Origin: Massilia soli
GTDB taxonomy: Bacteria; Pseudomonadota; Gammaproteobacteria; Burkholderiales; Burkholderiaceae_D
DNA length: 64,000 nt
Direction: 5' to 3'
NCBI RefSeq assembly: GCF_016809835.1
Contig: NZ_JAFBIL020000004.1
Location: forward strand, 434,001 to 498,000
The notes beneath the pieces are model-generated. The model saw only the letters and a list, made by a program, of their open reading frames with translations. It searched no databases and was not told the DNA's origin. Position numbers and translations under genes: made by a program. This document shows positions 8,962 through 16,702 of the stretch, piece after piece. Each line of letters begins with the position of its first letter. Positions within the stretch are counted from its first letter, which is position 1.

Positions 8962-9345
8962 CTATGGCTGGCTGTTCTTTTTCACGATCGCGATCACGGT
9001 GCTGCGGATCGTCTTCAGCACCGCGTCCGCCTTGAACGGCTTGACGATAAACCCGTGAACGCCGCGCGCCAGTGCGGACTGAATCGTTCCAGCATCGAGC
9101 GCGCCGGACACCAGGAAGATCATCGTCTTCGGCATGGAAGCCCTGACCTGCTCGACGATGTTGTTCCCGTCTTCCATCTGCTCGAGAGCGATGCAAAAAA
9201 TATGTGGATGATGTTTCTGCAGCAGCGCGTACCCCTGCGTGCTGGTGTGCGTATGCCCGACAACTTCATAGCTGCCGTCGGTAAGCACGGTATTGAGCAA
9301 GCCACGCGAGATCGCGCTTGAGTCCACAATGACTGCCTTCAGCAT
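8962..9345 (-). CDS. stand-alone receiver domain lacking the phospho-acceptor Asp
   Basis: 127 residues forming a single CheY-like receiver fold with no output domain. The fold signature is kept (VIVDSS at 5-10, LVSGALD at 78-84, VKPF at 101-104 with the conserved Lys 102). At the phosphorylation site, seven residues before the conserved DG pair (59-60), there is Ile 52 in place of Asp, and the acidic pair at strand 1 is Asp-Ser. This makes normal phosphorylation unlikely, so it may be a pseudo-receiver that works by binding a partner. It follows xni by 18 bases on the same strand, probably as third gene of a GST-xni-receiver operon. Confidence 0.8.
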   Translation of the reverse strand: MLKAVIVDSSAISRGLLNTVLTDGSYEVVGHTHTSTQGYALLQKHHPHIFCIALEQMEDGNNIVEQVRASMPKTMIFLVSGALDAGTIQSALARGVHGFIVKPFKADAVLKTIRSTVIAIVKKNSQP

Positions 9346-9363
9346 GTCGTCTCGTCCTTGTTC

Positions 9364-10140
9364 CTAGAATGTTTGGTAGGCCAGCATCTTCCAGCTGACA
9401 CCGAGGCGCACATCGGTCTTGAGCTGCACCAGCTGGCGCGACAAATACAGTATCTCGCGCTCGGCGCGCAGGCGCTCGCCGAGCGGCGTCTTGAGTATGC
9501 CCGCGCCAGCCATCACGGCATCCAGGTTGCCGTAGGCGTTGAGCAGCTTGGCGGCGGTTTTCATGCCGACCTTCGATACGCCCGGTACGCCGTCGGTCAC
9601 GTCGCCCATCAGCGCCAGCAGGTCTGCCAGCAGTTCCGGCGCGACGCCGAATTTGTTGCGCACCCAGGCGTCGTCGTGCCACTCGCCCTTGAAGTGGTCC
9701 CATACCAGGGCGCCTTGCGCGATCAGCCCGTGCAGGTCCTTGTCGGTGGTGGCGATGATGGCGTCGCCGCGGCCTTCCTCCAGCCAGCGCAGCACGCCGG
9801 TGCCGATCACGTCGTCGGCCTCGACATCGGGCAGCATCAACACGTGCAGGCCGGCCTGCGCCAGTTTGTCGTGGAAGCCCGGCAGCGCTTCGCGCAGGCA
9901 CGACGGCATCGGCTCCCGGTTTTCGCGGTAGCGCGGATACAGCGCGTGGCGCCAGGTGGCGCCGCCAAAATCAAACGCCGCCAGGACGTGCGTCGGTTCG
10001 TGCGCATTGAGCAGGTTGCGGAACGACGACAGCGCGTGGCGAAGCGCGATGTCGGCCTTTTCCCGCGAGTCCGGTTCGGGACTGGCTTCGTAGACCCGCC
10101 GGACGATATTGAGCCCGTCGATCGCAAGCAGCTTGCCCAT
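9364..10140 (-). CDS. xni: 5'-3' exonuclease / flap endonuclease, Xni-like
   Basis: 258 residues, equal to the N-terminal 5' nuclease domain of DNA polymerase I as a free protein. It starts with LLAIDGLNIVRRVYEA, and the metal-binding acidic residues of the family appear in AAFDFGG (about 54-60), DVEADDVIG (about 104-112), ATTDKDL (about 129-135) and MGDVTDGVPGVSKVG (helix-hairpin-helix, about 177-191). It cuts branched or flapped DNA in repair and replication. The gene lies six bases after the GST and 18 bases before the receiver gene. The E. coli enzyme ExoIX has a similar size. Confidence 0.85.
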   Translation of the reverse strand: MGKLLAIDGLNIVRRVYEASPEPDSREKADIALRHALSSFRNLLNAHEPTHVLAAFDFGGATWRHALYPRYRENREPMPSCLREALPGFHDKLAQAGLHVLMLPDVEADDVIGTGVLRWLEEGRGDAIIATTDKDLHGLIAQGALVWDHFKGEWHDDAWVRNKFGVAPELLADLLALMGDVTDGVPGVSKVGMKTAAKLLNAYGNLDAVMAGAGILKTPLGERLRAEREILYLSRQLVQLKTDVRLGVSWKMLAYQTF

Positions 10141-10146
10141 CGCGCC

Positions 10147-10818
10147 TTACTTCGCGATCGTGAAAGGTCCGCCGCGCTCGAGCGCGCGCTGGTAGGCCGG
10201 ACGCGCGTGGATGCGCTGCAGGTAGTCGTTCAGCTTCGGATACCTGGCATCGAGGCCGCCGCGCGACGCCGCCGCTTCGATCACGAAGCTGAGCTGGATG
10301 TCGGCAGCGGTAAATTCTTCGCCGGCGAACCAGGTGCTCTTGCCAAGTTCGGCTTCGAGGAAGGCGAGGTGCTGCTGGATCTGCGGCAGGATGAAACTGC
10401 CCTTCACCTTCTGGGCGATCGAGCGCGCGACCGGCTTGACGAAGAACGGCATCGGCGCCGTTTCGATGCGGTCGAACACGAGCTTCATCAGCAGCGGCGG
10501 CATCGCCGAGCCTTCGGCGTAATGCAGGAAGTAGTTGTAGCGCAGCTTGTCGGCGCTGCCCGGCGCCGGTACCAGCTGGCTGCCGCCCTGGCGCTCGAGC
10601 ATGTATTCGATGATGGCGCCCGATTCAGCCACCACGATATCGCCATCGGTGACCACCGGCGACTTGCCCAGCGGGTGCACCGCGCGCAGCTCGGGCGGCG
10701 CCATCATGGTCTTGCGATCGCGCTGGTATTTCTTGATCTCGTATTGGAGGCCGAGTTCTTCCAGCAGCCAGAGGATGCGCTGCGAGCGCGAGTTGTTCAG
10801 GTGGTGGACGATGATCAT
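10147..10818 (-). CDS. glutathione S-transferase
   Basis: About 223 residues with an N-terminal thioredoxin-like glutathione-binding half (HHLNNSRSQRILWLLEEL, then GKSPVV and ESGAIIEYML) and a helical C-terminal half. It conjugates or reduces electrophiles with glutathione; the substrate cannot be inferred. The start at 10818 begins MIIVHHLN, as is typical of the family; the frame is open to 10851, so an ATG there or at 10833 is possible. First gene of the likely GST-xni-receiver operon, divergent from the BlaI-type repressor. Confidence 0.85.
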   Translation of the reverse strand: MIIVHHLNNSRSQRILWLLEELGLQYEIKKYQRDRKTMMAPPELRAVHPLGKSPVVTDGDIVVAESGAIIEYMLERQGGSQLVPAPGSADKLRYNYFLHYAEGSAMPPLLMKLVFDRIETAPMPFFVKPVARSIAQKVKGSFILPQIQQHLAFLEAELGKSTWFAGEEFTAADIQLSFVIEAAASRGGLDARYPKLNDYLQRIHARPAYQRALERGGPFTIAK

Positions 10819-10887
10819 GCTGTGCTGCCCCATGTTGGCGAATACGCCCATTGTAATGGCAGTACGCCAGGCACGCGAACCGCTCTG

Positions 10888-10949
10888 CTACTAGACTTAT
10901 AGTTGACAAAGCCAGACACCGCGAATACGATCTACTAAACTTATAGTAG
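10888..10949 (+). promoter_or_regulatory. blaI-type promoter with two operators
   Basis: Two dyads of the same design are visible. Operator 1 (10888-10905) is CTACTA-N6-TAGTTG, and operator 2 (10932-10949) is a perfect CTACTA-N6-TAGTAG, extended to TCTACTA/TAGTAGA at 10931-10950. They lie 44 bases apart, about four helical turns. Between and within them is a strong promoter, TTGACA (10903-10908), 17 bases, TACGAT (10926-10931). Operator 1 overlaps the -35 box and operator 2 abuts the -10 box, so bound repressor would block polymerase. TACTA/TAGTA arms resemble BlaI/MecI operators, and the site lies just before the repressor gene, implying autoregulation. Confidence 0.8.
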
Positions 10950-10960
10950 AAGGAGTGGCG

Positions 10961-11332
10961 ATGGACATTACCTTTACCGACCGCGAGGCCGGCGTGATGC
11001 AGGTGCTGTGGGATTCGGGGCCGTCCGTGGTGGCCGAGGTGCGCGCGCAGCTTGCCGACGAGCTGGCGTATACGACCGTGCTGACGGTGCTGCGTACCTT
11101 GGAGGCCAAGGGCTACGTCGGCCACACCGAGGAAGGCCGCGGCCACCGCTACTTTGCGGCGATCGCGCAGCAGGAAGCGCGCAAGAGCGCCCTCGCCCAC
11201 CTGACCAGCAAGCTGTTCAAGGGCTCGGCCGAACTGCTGTTCGCCCACCTTGTTTCGGACCGCAAGCTCGGCGCCGACGAAATCGCCCGCATGCGCAAGC
11301 TGCTGGCCGACAGCGCCAAGGACAAACCATGA
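10961..11332 (+). CDS. BlaI/MecI/CopY-family transcriptional repressor
   Basis: 123-residue winged-helix repressor. The DNA-binding domain covers residues about 1-75, with the recognition stretch YTTVLTVLRTLEAKGYV, and the C-terminal helices provide dimerisation. In this family the repressor is released when it is cut by the partner metalloprotease. The ATG at 10961 is chosen because AGGAG (10951-10955) is correctly spaced; a GTG at 10955 overlaps that site. The stop overlaps the start of the M56 gene by four bases. Targets beyond its own operon are not visible here, and no beta-lactamase gene is adjacent. Confidence 0.92.
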   Translation: MDITFTDREAGVMQVLWDSGPSVVAEVRAQLADELAYTTVLTVLRTLEAKGYVGHTEEGRGHRYFAAIAQQEARKSALAHLTSKLFKGSAELLFAHLVSDRKLGADEIARMRKLLADSAKDKP

Positions 11333-12903
11333 TCGCCTGGCTTGCCTACACCGTGATGGTGACGCTGCTGCTGGCTGGCGCCGCGCTTGCGGCCGAAGGG
11401 TCGGCGCGACTGCGCCGCGTATCCACGCGCTGGATCTGGGCACTGGCGATAGTCGCCGCGCCGCTGCTGCCATTGGCGATTTCGACAGTGTCGATCCAGG
11501 TTCCCGCGAGCCTTGCCCCGGGCGCCGCGAGCGCGCCGGTCGCGCTGCGCGAAGCGACACTGCCCGCCCTGTCGCCGTCGACCTGGATTGCCACGCCAAT
11601 GGCTGGCATCGATGGCGGCATGCGGATTGACGACCTGCTGCAGCGCGCCTGGGCCGCCGCTTCATTGGCGATCGTAATCGCGCTGGCGGCCGGCGCCATC
11701 GCCCTGCAGCTGCGCAAGCGGCGCTGGGCGCAGCGCGCGGTGGCCGGCGCCATTGTGCTGGTGGCGCCGGACGCCGGGCCAGCCGTGGTCGGCCTGGTAC
11801 GGCCGCGCATCGTCGTTCCCGAGTGGCTGTTGCAGGCGTCGCCACTTCAGCAGTCGCTGGTCATCGCCCATGAAAAATCCCACGTCGACGCGCGCGACCC
11901 GCAGCTGCTTGCGTTCGCGATCGCCGTGCTGGCCTTGATGCCATGGAACCTGCCGCTGTGGTGGATGGTGCGGCGCCTGCGCCACGCCATCGAAGTCGAT
12001 TGCGACGCCCGCGTGCTGCTTGGCGGGCATGACGTGCGCGCCTATGGCGAAGTACTGGTCGATGTGGGCCAGCGCCAGTCGGGCTATCTTGGCGCGGCGG
12101 CGGCAATGGCCGAATCGCGTTCCCTGCTGGAGCAGCGCATCCGCCTGATGCTGCGCGCGCCGGGCCGCAAAGGCCGCGCCGTGGGCGTGGTGCTGGGCGG
12201 GGTCGCCCTGTCGATGGCGGCGATCGCGGCCCAGGTGGCGCCGCCGGCCGCCAGCGTCGCATCGCTCGCGCCGCGCCAGCAGGTCGACCTGCCGGCCTCG
12301 CGGCTGGTCGATTACGAAGGCACCTACCAGGTCGACGAATTCATCCTGATGGAAGTCAGGCGCGACGGCCGGCGCCTGTGGACGCAAATGACCGGCAACC
12401 CGCCAATCGAACAGTATGCCGAGCGCCAGGACGCCTTCTTCTCGCGCGATATCGACGCGCAGCTGGCCTTCGAGCGCGACGCGCGCGGCGCAGTGACCGG
12501 ACTGGTGCTTCATTCGCTGGGCGCACAATACGCGGCGCCCAAACTGGAGCAGGACGGCATTGCCGCGGCATCGATGAAGATCAACCAGAATATCGTGCGC
12601 ACCGCGCCAAGGCGGCCGGACGGCGAAGCCTTGTTGAAGCGCAATATCGACCTTGCTGTTGCCGGGAAGCTCAGGACCGACGAGATGACTCCCCAGCTCG
12701 CCAAGCAGGCGCAGCGCATGTTTGCGCACACGTCGAAGGAACTCGCCGCTTACGGCCGGGCCAGGGCGGTGGCATTCCTTGCTGTCGACGGCAATGGATT
12801 CGATGTGTACCGCGTGCAGCACGAGCACGGCCAGCGCGACTGGCACCTGCTGATCAATTCCGACGGGAAAGTATCACGCGCCTACAGCCGCGACGCGCAA
12901 TGA
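11329..12903 (+). CDS. M56 (BlaR1/MecR1-like) membrane metalloprotease with DUF3471-like C-terminal domain
   Basis: 524 residues. Hydrophobic segments near residues 1-25, 35-55, 105-125 and 200-225, with a further one near 290, frame the M56 domain. The zinc motif HEKSH follows SLVIA near residue 185, and the conserved EVDCDARVLLGG region follows. The usual BlaR1 penicillin-binding sensor is absent. Instead, residues about 327-400 read YEGTYQVDEF, then MTGNPP, then FFSRDIDAQLAFERDARG, a pattern like the DUF3471 domain, followed by about 120 residues I do not recognise. The likely job is to sense an unknown extracytoplasmic signal and inactivate the BlaI-type repressor encoded just upstream (four-base overlap). 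Confidence 0.85.
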   Translation: MIAWLAYTVMVTLLLAGAALAAEGSARLRRVSTRWIWALAIVAAPLLPLAISTVSIQVPASLAPGAASAPVALREATLPALSPSTWIATPMAGIDGGMRIDDLLQRAWAAASLAIVIALAAGAIALQLRKRRWAQRAVAGAIVLVAPDAGPAVVGLVRPRIVVPEWLLQASPLQQSLVIAHEKSHVDARDPQLLAFAIAVLALMPWNLPLWWMVRRLRHAIEVDCDARVLLGGHDVRAYGEVLVDVGQRQSGYLGAAAAMAESRSLLEQRIRLMLRAPGRKGRAVGVVLGGVALSMAAIAAQVAPPAASVASLAPRQQVDLPASRLVDYEGTYQVDEFILMEVRRDGRRLWTQMTGNPPIEQYAERQDAFFSRDIDAQLAFERDARGAVTGLVLHSLGAQYAAPKLEQDGIAAASMKINQNIVRTAPRRPDGEALLKRNIDLAVAGKLRTDEMTPQLAKQAQRMFAHTSKELAAYGRARAVAFLAVDGNGFDVYRVQHEHGQRDWHLLINSDGKVSRAYSRDAQ

Positions 12904-12948
12904 CGCGGATGGTTCGTCAGCGAACGGCGCCGCGCATGCGCCGCGCCT

Positions 12949-13833
12949 ATGCTGGCGGACATGGGCGCGATCCGCATCGGAATTTCTGGCTGGCGATATG
13001 AGCCGTGGCGCGGGGTCTTCTATCCGGAAGACCTCGTGCAGGCGCGCGAGCTCGAATTCGCCTCGCGCGCGCTGCCGACCATCGAGATCAACGGCTCGTT
13101 CTACTCGCTGCAGCGTCCTGAAAGCTACGCCGCCTGGTACCAGGCGACGCCCCCCGGCTTCATGTTCAGCGTCAAGGGCAACCGCTTCATCACGCACATG
13201 TTGCGGCTGAAGGATATCGACGGCCCGGTGGCGAATGTACTGGCGTCGGGTGTTTTCAACCTGCATGAAAAGCTCGGCCCCTTCCTGTGGCAGTTCCCGC
13301 CCAACTTCAAATTCGATCCCGAGCCGATGGAGCACTTCCTCAGCATTCTGCCGCATGATACCGATGAGGGCCTGGAACTGGCCAGCCGCTACGAACCGCG
13401 CATGAAGGGCAAGGTGGCGCTGGACGTGGACAAGAAGCGCAAGCTGCGCCACGCAATCGAGGTCCGCCACGAGAGCTTCATCGACGAAGCCTTCATCGCG
13501 CTGCTGCGCAAGTACAAGGTGGCGGTGGTGGTGGCCGATACCGCCGGCAAGTGGCCTTACATCGAAGACGTGACCGCCGACTTCATGTACCTGCGCCTGC
13601 ACGGCGACAAGGAGCTGTACGCGAGCGGCTACACCGAGGAAGCGCTGGAGCGCTGGGCGGCGCGGATACGGGCGTGGTCCGGCGGCTCGCAGCCTGCGGA
13701 CGCGCACCTGGTGTCGTCGAAAGCGCCGCCGGCGCGCAAAAGCCGCGACGTGTTCTGCTACTTCGACAACGACATCAAGGTGCGCGCGCCGTTCGACGCG
13801 CGCAGGCTGATCGAAAAGCTGGGACTGGCCTAG
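12949..13833 (+). CDS. DUF72 (YecE-like) protein
   Basis: 294 residues of the DUF72 family, a TIM-barrel-like fold of unknown biochemical function. Typical features are IRIGISGWRYEPWRGVFYP at the N-terminus, EINGSFY (about 45), FSVKGNRFITH (about 69), LGPFLWQFPP (about 108), AIEVRHESF (about 165), YLRLHG (about 212) and the terminal FCYFDND segment. An ATG at 12961 (MGAIRIG) is an equally good start. The stop codon shares the palindrome CTAG (13830-13833) with the stop of the convergent Cys-rich gene. Confidence 0.85.
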   Translation: MLADMGAIRIGISGWRYEPWRGVFYPEDLVQARELEFASRALPTIEINGSFYSLQRPESYAAWYQATPPGFMFSVKGNRFITHMLRLKDIDGPVANVLASGVFNLHEKLGPFLWQFPPNFKFDPEPMEHFLSILPHDTDEGLELASRYEPRMKGKVALDVDKKRKLRHAIEVRHESFIDEAFIALLRKYKVAVVVADTAGKWPYIEDVTADFMYLRLHGDKELYASGYTEEALERWAARIRAWSGGSQPADAHLVSSKAPPARKSRDVFCYFDNDIKVRAPFDARRLIEKLGLA

Positions 13834-14075
13834 GGCCTGTGGATCTTGATGACGCGCCTGGCGTCGTCTGGCGCCGGAACAGGGTCGGCGCAGGCCTTGC
13901 AGGTATTGCAGCCGCTGCCGCAGCCCGGGTCCGGGTTGAGCATGCGGCCGAGGGTCGACTCGCTGCCGCCGACGCGGTAGGAGAGCCTTTTTCGCCACGC
14001 AGCCGGCATGTATTTGCGCACCGTGTAAAACGCGGCGGCCGCAACGATCAACCCGACGATGACGTATTCCAGCAC
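13830..14075 (-). CDS. small FeoB-associated Cys-rich membrane protein (DUF6587-like)
   Basis: 81 residues with one N-terminal hydrophobic segment (about 3-20), a basic stretch, then a cysteine cluster CGSGCNTCKAC (about 52-62) that could bind iron or an Fe-S cluster on the cytoplasmic side. It starts one base after the feoB stop, so it is co-translated with FeoB, in the place where gammaproteobacteria carry feoC. Family assignment comes from context, size and the Cys pattern. Its role in ferrous iron uptake is inferred. Confidence 0.75.
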   Translation of the reverse strand: MLEYVIVGLIVAAAAFYTVRKYMPAAWRKRLSYRVGGSESTLGRMLNPDPGCGSGCNTCKACADPVPAPDDARRVIKIHRP

Positions 14076-14076
14076 G

Positions 14077-15957
14077 TCAGCCTCCCAGCGCCAGCGCCGT
14101 GCGGTAGGTGATGAACGACGCGGCGTAAGCCAGCGCGAACATGTAGCCGGCCATGATCAAAGGCCAGCGCATGCTGTTGGTCTCGCGCTTGACGACCGTC
14201 AGCGTCGACAGGCACTGCGGCGCGAACACGTACCAGGCCAGCAGCGACAGCGCGGTCGCCAGGCTCCACGACTGCGCGATCAGCGGCGTCAGCGTGGTGG
14301 CCAGCTCGTCGCCGGTTTGCGACAGCGCGTACACGGTGCCCAGCGCACCGACGGCGACTTCGCGCGCGGCCATGCCCGGCACCAGCGCGATGCAGATCTG
14401 CCAGCCGAAGCCGATCGGCTCGAACACCACCGCCAGCGCGCGGCCCAGCATGCCGGCTACGCTGTAATAGATAGGCGGCTGGGTCGCGCCTTCCGGAGCG
14501 CCCGGGAAGGTCGACAGGAACCAGATCAGGATCATCAGGGTCAGGATCAGCGTGCCGACGCGGGTCAGGAAGATCTTGGCGCGTTCCCACAGGCTGATCG
14601 CCAGGTTCCGCAGGTGCGGCCAGTGGTAGCTTGGCAGCTCCAGCATCAGCGGGTTGTGGCGGCTGCCGCCCAGGATGCGCTTGAAGATCCAGGCCACGGC
14701 CATCGCGCCGACGATGCCGGCGAAGTACAGCGCGAACAGCACCAGCCCTTGCAGATTCATGAAGCCGGCCACTTCGCGGTTCGGGATGAACGCGGCGATC
14801 ACCAGTGCGTACACCGGCAGGCGCGCCGAGCATGTCATCAGCGGCGCGATCATGATCGTCACCAGGCGGTCGCGTGGGTTCTGGATCGTGCGCGCGGCCA
14901 TCACGCCCGGGATCGCGCAGGCAAAGCTGGACAGCAGCGGGATGAAGGCGCGGCCCGACAGGCCGACGCCGCCCATCACGCGGTCCAGCAAAAACGCCGC
15001 GCGCGGCAGGTAGCCGCAGTCTTCCAGCACCAGGATAAAGAAGAACAGGATCAGGATCTGCGGCAGGAACACCAGCACGCTGCCGACGCCGCCGAAGATG
15101 CCTTCGACCAGCAGGCTGCGCAGCGGGCCTTCGGACATGTTCGCCGTCGCCATCTGGCCGAGCGCCTCGACGCCGCCGGTGATCATCTCCATCGGAACCG
15201 CGGCCCAGCTGAACACGGCCTGGAACACCAGGAACATGATCACGGCCAGCAGCACCGGGCCGATAAACGGGTGCAGCACGACGTTGTCGATTTTTTCGCT
15301 CAGGTTGCCGGTGTCGTTGGCATAGCTGGTGGTGGCGCCGAGGATGCGGCGCACTTCGCGCTGGGTGTCTTCGACCGAGACTGCGTCGATGGCCGACAGC
15401 GGCAGCGCGGCGACGTGCGCCTGTTCCGGCATGCGGTCGAGCGCTTGCAGCAGCGCCTGTTCGCCACCCGCGTGGACCGCGACCGTTTCGACGACCGGCA
15501 TGCCGAGCTCGCGCTCGAGCTTTGCCGTGTCGATCGCGATGCCGCGCTTTTTGGCCATGTCGACCATGTTCAGCGCCAGCACCATCGGCATGCCGAGGCG
15601 CTTGATCTCGAGGACCAGGCGCAGGTTCAGGCGCAGGTTGGTGGCGTTGACGACACAGACGATCGCGTCAGGCGCTTGTTCGCCTTCGCGCAGGCCGGCC
15701 ACGACATCGCGGGTGATCGCTTCGTCGGGCGTGGTGGCCGACAGGCTATAGGCGCCCGGCAGGTCGAGCACGCGGAAGGCGCGCCCGGCGGGCGAGGTGA
15801 AGCTGCCTTCCTTGCGTTCGATGGTCACGCCGGCGTAATTGGCGACCTTCTGGCGCGCGCCGGTGAGGCGGTTGAACAAGGCGGTCTTGCCGCAGTTCGG
15901 GTTGCCCAGCAGGGCGATCAGCGGTACTGCCCGCACCGGTGTATCAACTGCTCCCAT
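14077..15957 (-). CDS. feoB: ferrous iron transporter FeoB
   Basis: 626 residues. An N-terminal G-protein domain carries GNPNCGKTALFNRLTG (P-loop, about 15-30), the switch region around VTIERKEG, DLPGAYSLS (G3, about 64-72) and NMVD (G4, about 124-127). A regulatory helical domain and two Gate repeats with about eight membrane segments follow. It moves Fe2+ across the inner membrane. It is somewhat shorter than the E. coli protein (773), as in many betaproteobacteria. feoA lies three bases upstream and the Cys-rich gene one base downstream. Confidence 0.97.
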   Translation of the reverse strand: MGAVDTPVRAVPLIALLGNPNCGKTALFNRLTGARQKVANYAGVTIERKEGSFTSPAGRAFRVLDLPGAYSLSATTPDEAITRDVVAGLREGEQAPDAIVCVVNATNLRLNLRLVLEIKRLGMPMVLALNMVDMAKKRGIAIDTAKLERELGMPVVETVAVHAGGEQALLQALDRMPEQAHVAALPLSAIDAVSVEDTQREVRRILGATTSYANDTGNLSEKIDNVVLHPFIGPVLLAVIMFLVFQAVFSWAAVPMEMITGGVEALGQMATANMSEGPLRSLLVEGIFGGVGSVLVFLPQILILFFFILVLEDCGYLPRAAFLLDRVMGGVGLSGRAFIPLLSSFACAIPGVMAARTIQNPRDRLVTIMIAPLMTCSARLPVYALVIAAFIPNREVAGFMNLQGLVLFALYFAGIVGAMAVAWIFKRILGGSRHNPLMLELPSYHWPHLRNLAISLWERAKIFLTRVGTLILTLMILIWFLSTFPGAPEGATQPPIYYSVAGMLGRALAVVFEPIGFGWQICIALVPGMAAREVAVGALGTVYALSQTGDELATTLTPLIAQSWSLATALSLLAWYVFAPQCLSTLTVVKRETNSMRWPLIMAGYMFALAYAASFITYRTALALGG

Positions 15958-15960
15958 CGC

Positions 15961-16230
15961 TTACTCCGGCTGGATCGAGACCAGCGCGGCTTCAAAGCGG
16001 CGCAGTGCGAAGGTCGACTCGCCAACCCGGACCGCGACCGGGTCGCCGCCCGGCAGGCGCTTGAGCATCCGGATCCGCTCGCCCGGGACGAAACCCAGCT
16101 CCATCAGGCGGCGCGACACGTCGATGCCGTCCTCGCCTTCGCGGCGTTCGCTCGGCACGAGGTGGATGACGGTGCCGCTCTGCCCGGCCATAAGGGCGTC
16201 GAGGGTGGTCAGGGTAGGTGCAAGTGTCAT
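15961..16230 (-). CDS. feoA: FeoA, SH3-like partner of FeoB
   Basis: 89-residue protein with the FeoA core: a variable N-terminal part, then SRRLMELGFVPGERIRMLKR and the closing PVAVRVGESTFALRRFEA segment. FeoA binds FeoB in the cytoplasm and is needed for Fe2+ uptake. It leads the feoA-feoB-Cys-rich operon. A Fur box sits 70 bases upstream at 16300-16318, so repression under iron sufficiency is expected. Confidence 0.94.
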   Translation of the reverse strand: MTLAPTLTTLDALMAGQSGTVIHLVPSERREGEDGIDVSRRLMELGFVPGERIRMLKRLPGGDPVAVRVGESTFALRRFEAALVSIQPE

Positions 16231-16299
16231 GTCGCTGCTTTCAGGTTGTCGGCCATCTCGGGCCCGAACGGCGTGTCGTACAGCGACATCATAAACCTA

Positions 16300-16318
16300 A
16301 ATGCGAATTATTACCATT
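16300..16318 (-). promoter_or_regulatory. feoAp: Fur box of the feo operon
   Basis: The 19-mer has the half-site AATGCGAAT, a central T and the imperfect complement ATTACCATT. The first half is identical to the half-site of the perfect box at 16413-16433. On the minus strand a possible -10, TATGAT, lies at 16293-16288, placing the box in the promoter spacer, where bound Fur would block transcription of feoA. Confidence 0.75.
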
Positions 16319-16376
16319 TGCAGGCCTGTCTACATCAAAAAACGGCTGGCGCGCCGACCGTTTCCCAACAAATCGC

Positions 16377-16433
16377 TTGCATGCATTTCAAAACGCAGTA
16401 GAATACGAACCGTAATGCGAATGATTCGCATTA
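16377..16433 (+). promoter_or_regulatory. bfdp: bfd promoter with perfect Fur box
   Basis: TTGCAT (16377-16382), 16 bases, TAGAAT (16399-16404) form a plausible promoter. Directly downstream is a perfect 10-1-10 palindrome at 16413-16433 made of TAATGCGAAT, a central G and the exact reverse complement. This matches the known Fur-box design of betaproteobacteria and would cover the transcription start. Iron-bound Fur should therefore repress bfd and the following tonB gene. Confidence 0.85.
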
Positions 16434-16482
16434 GAGAAAACGGCAATATTGTCGACTTCTTCATACAGGACTGGGTACATTC

Positions 16483-16695
16483 ATGATCGTCTGCGTCTGC
16501 AACAACATCTCCGACCGCGAAATCCGCCAGGCGGTCGACCTTGGCCTGTCGTCCATGGCCGAGCTGCGTGAGACCCTCGGCGTCGCCACTTGCTGCGGCA
16601 AGTGCGAAGGCTATGCTGAAGAAGTGCTCAACGCACACGTCGAAAGCACCACCCGCATTACCGAACTGTCGTTCCGCGCCACCCAGGCCGCGTGA
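16483..16695 (+). CDS. bfd: bacterioferritin-associated ferredoxin
   Basis: 70-residue [2Fe-2S] protein. The four cluster cysteines appear as CVC (4-6) and CCGKC (37-41, pattern C-x2-C), the BFD-type arrangement. Bfd binds bacterioferritin and feeds electrons to its haem so that stored iron is released. It is first behind a perfect Fur box, consistent with use under iron starvation, and bfr itself lies 780 bases downstream. Confidence 0.94.
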   Translation: MIVCVCNNISDREIRQAVDLGLSSMAELRETLGVATCCGKCEGYAEEVLNAHVESTTRITELSFRATQAA

Positions 16696-16702
16696 GCTTC
16701 CG

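Noticed and set aside
14059-16401. Open plus-strand frame of 780 codons opposite feoA-feoB
   Set aside because: Antisense artefact of high GC third positions; it crosses two well-defined genes and a Fur box.
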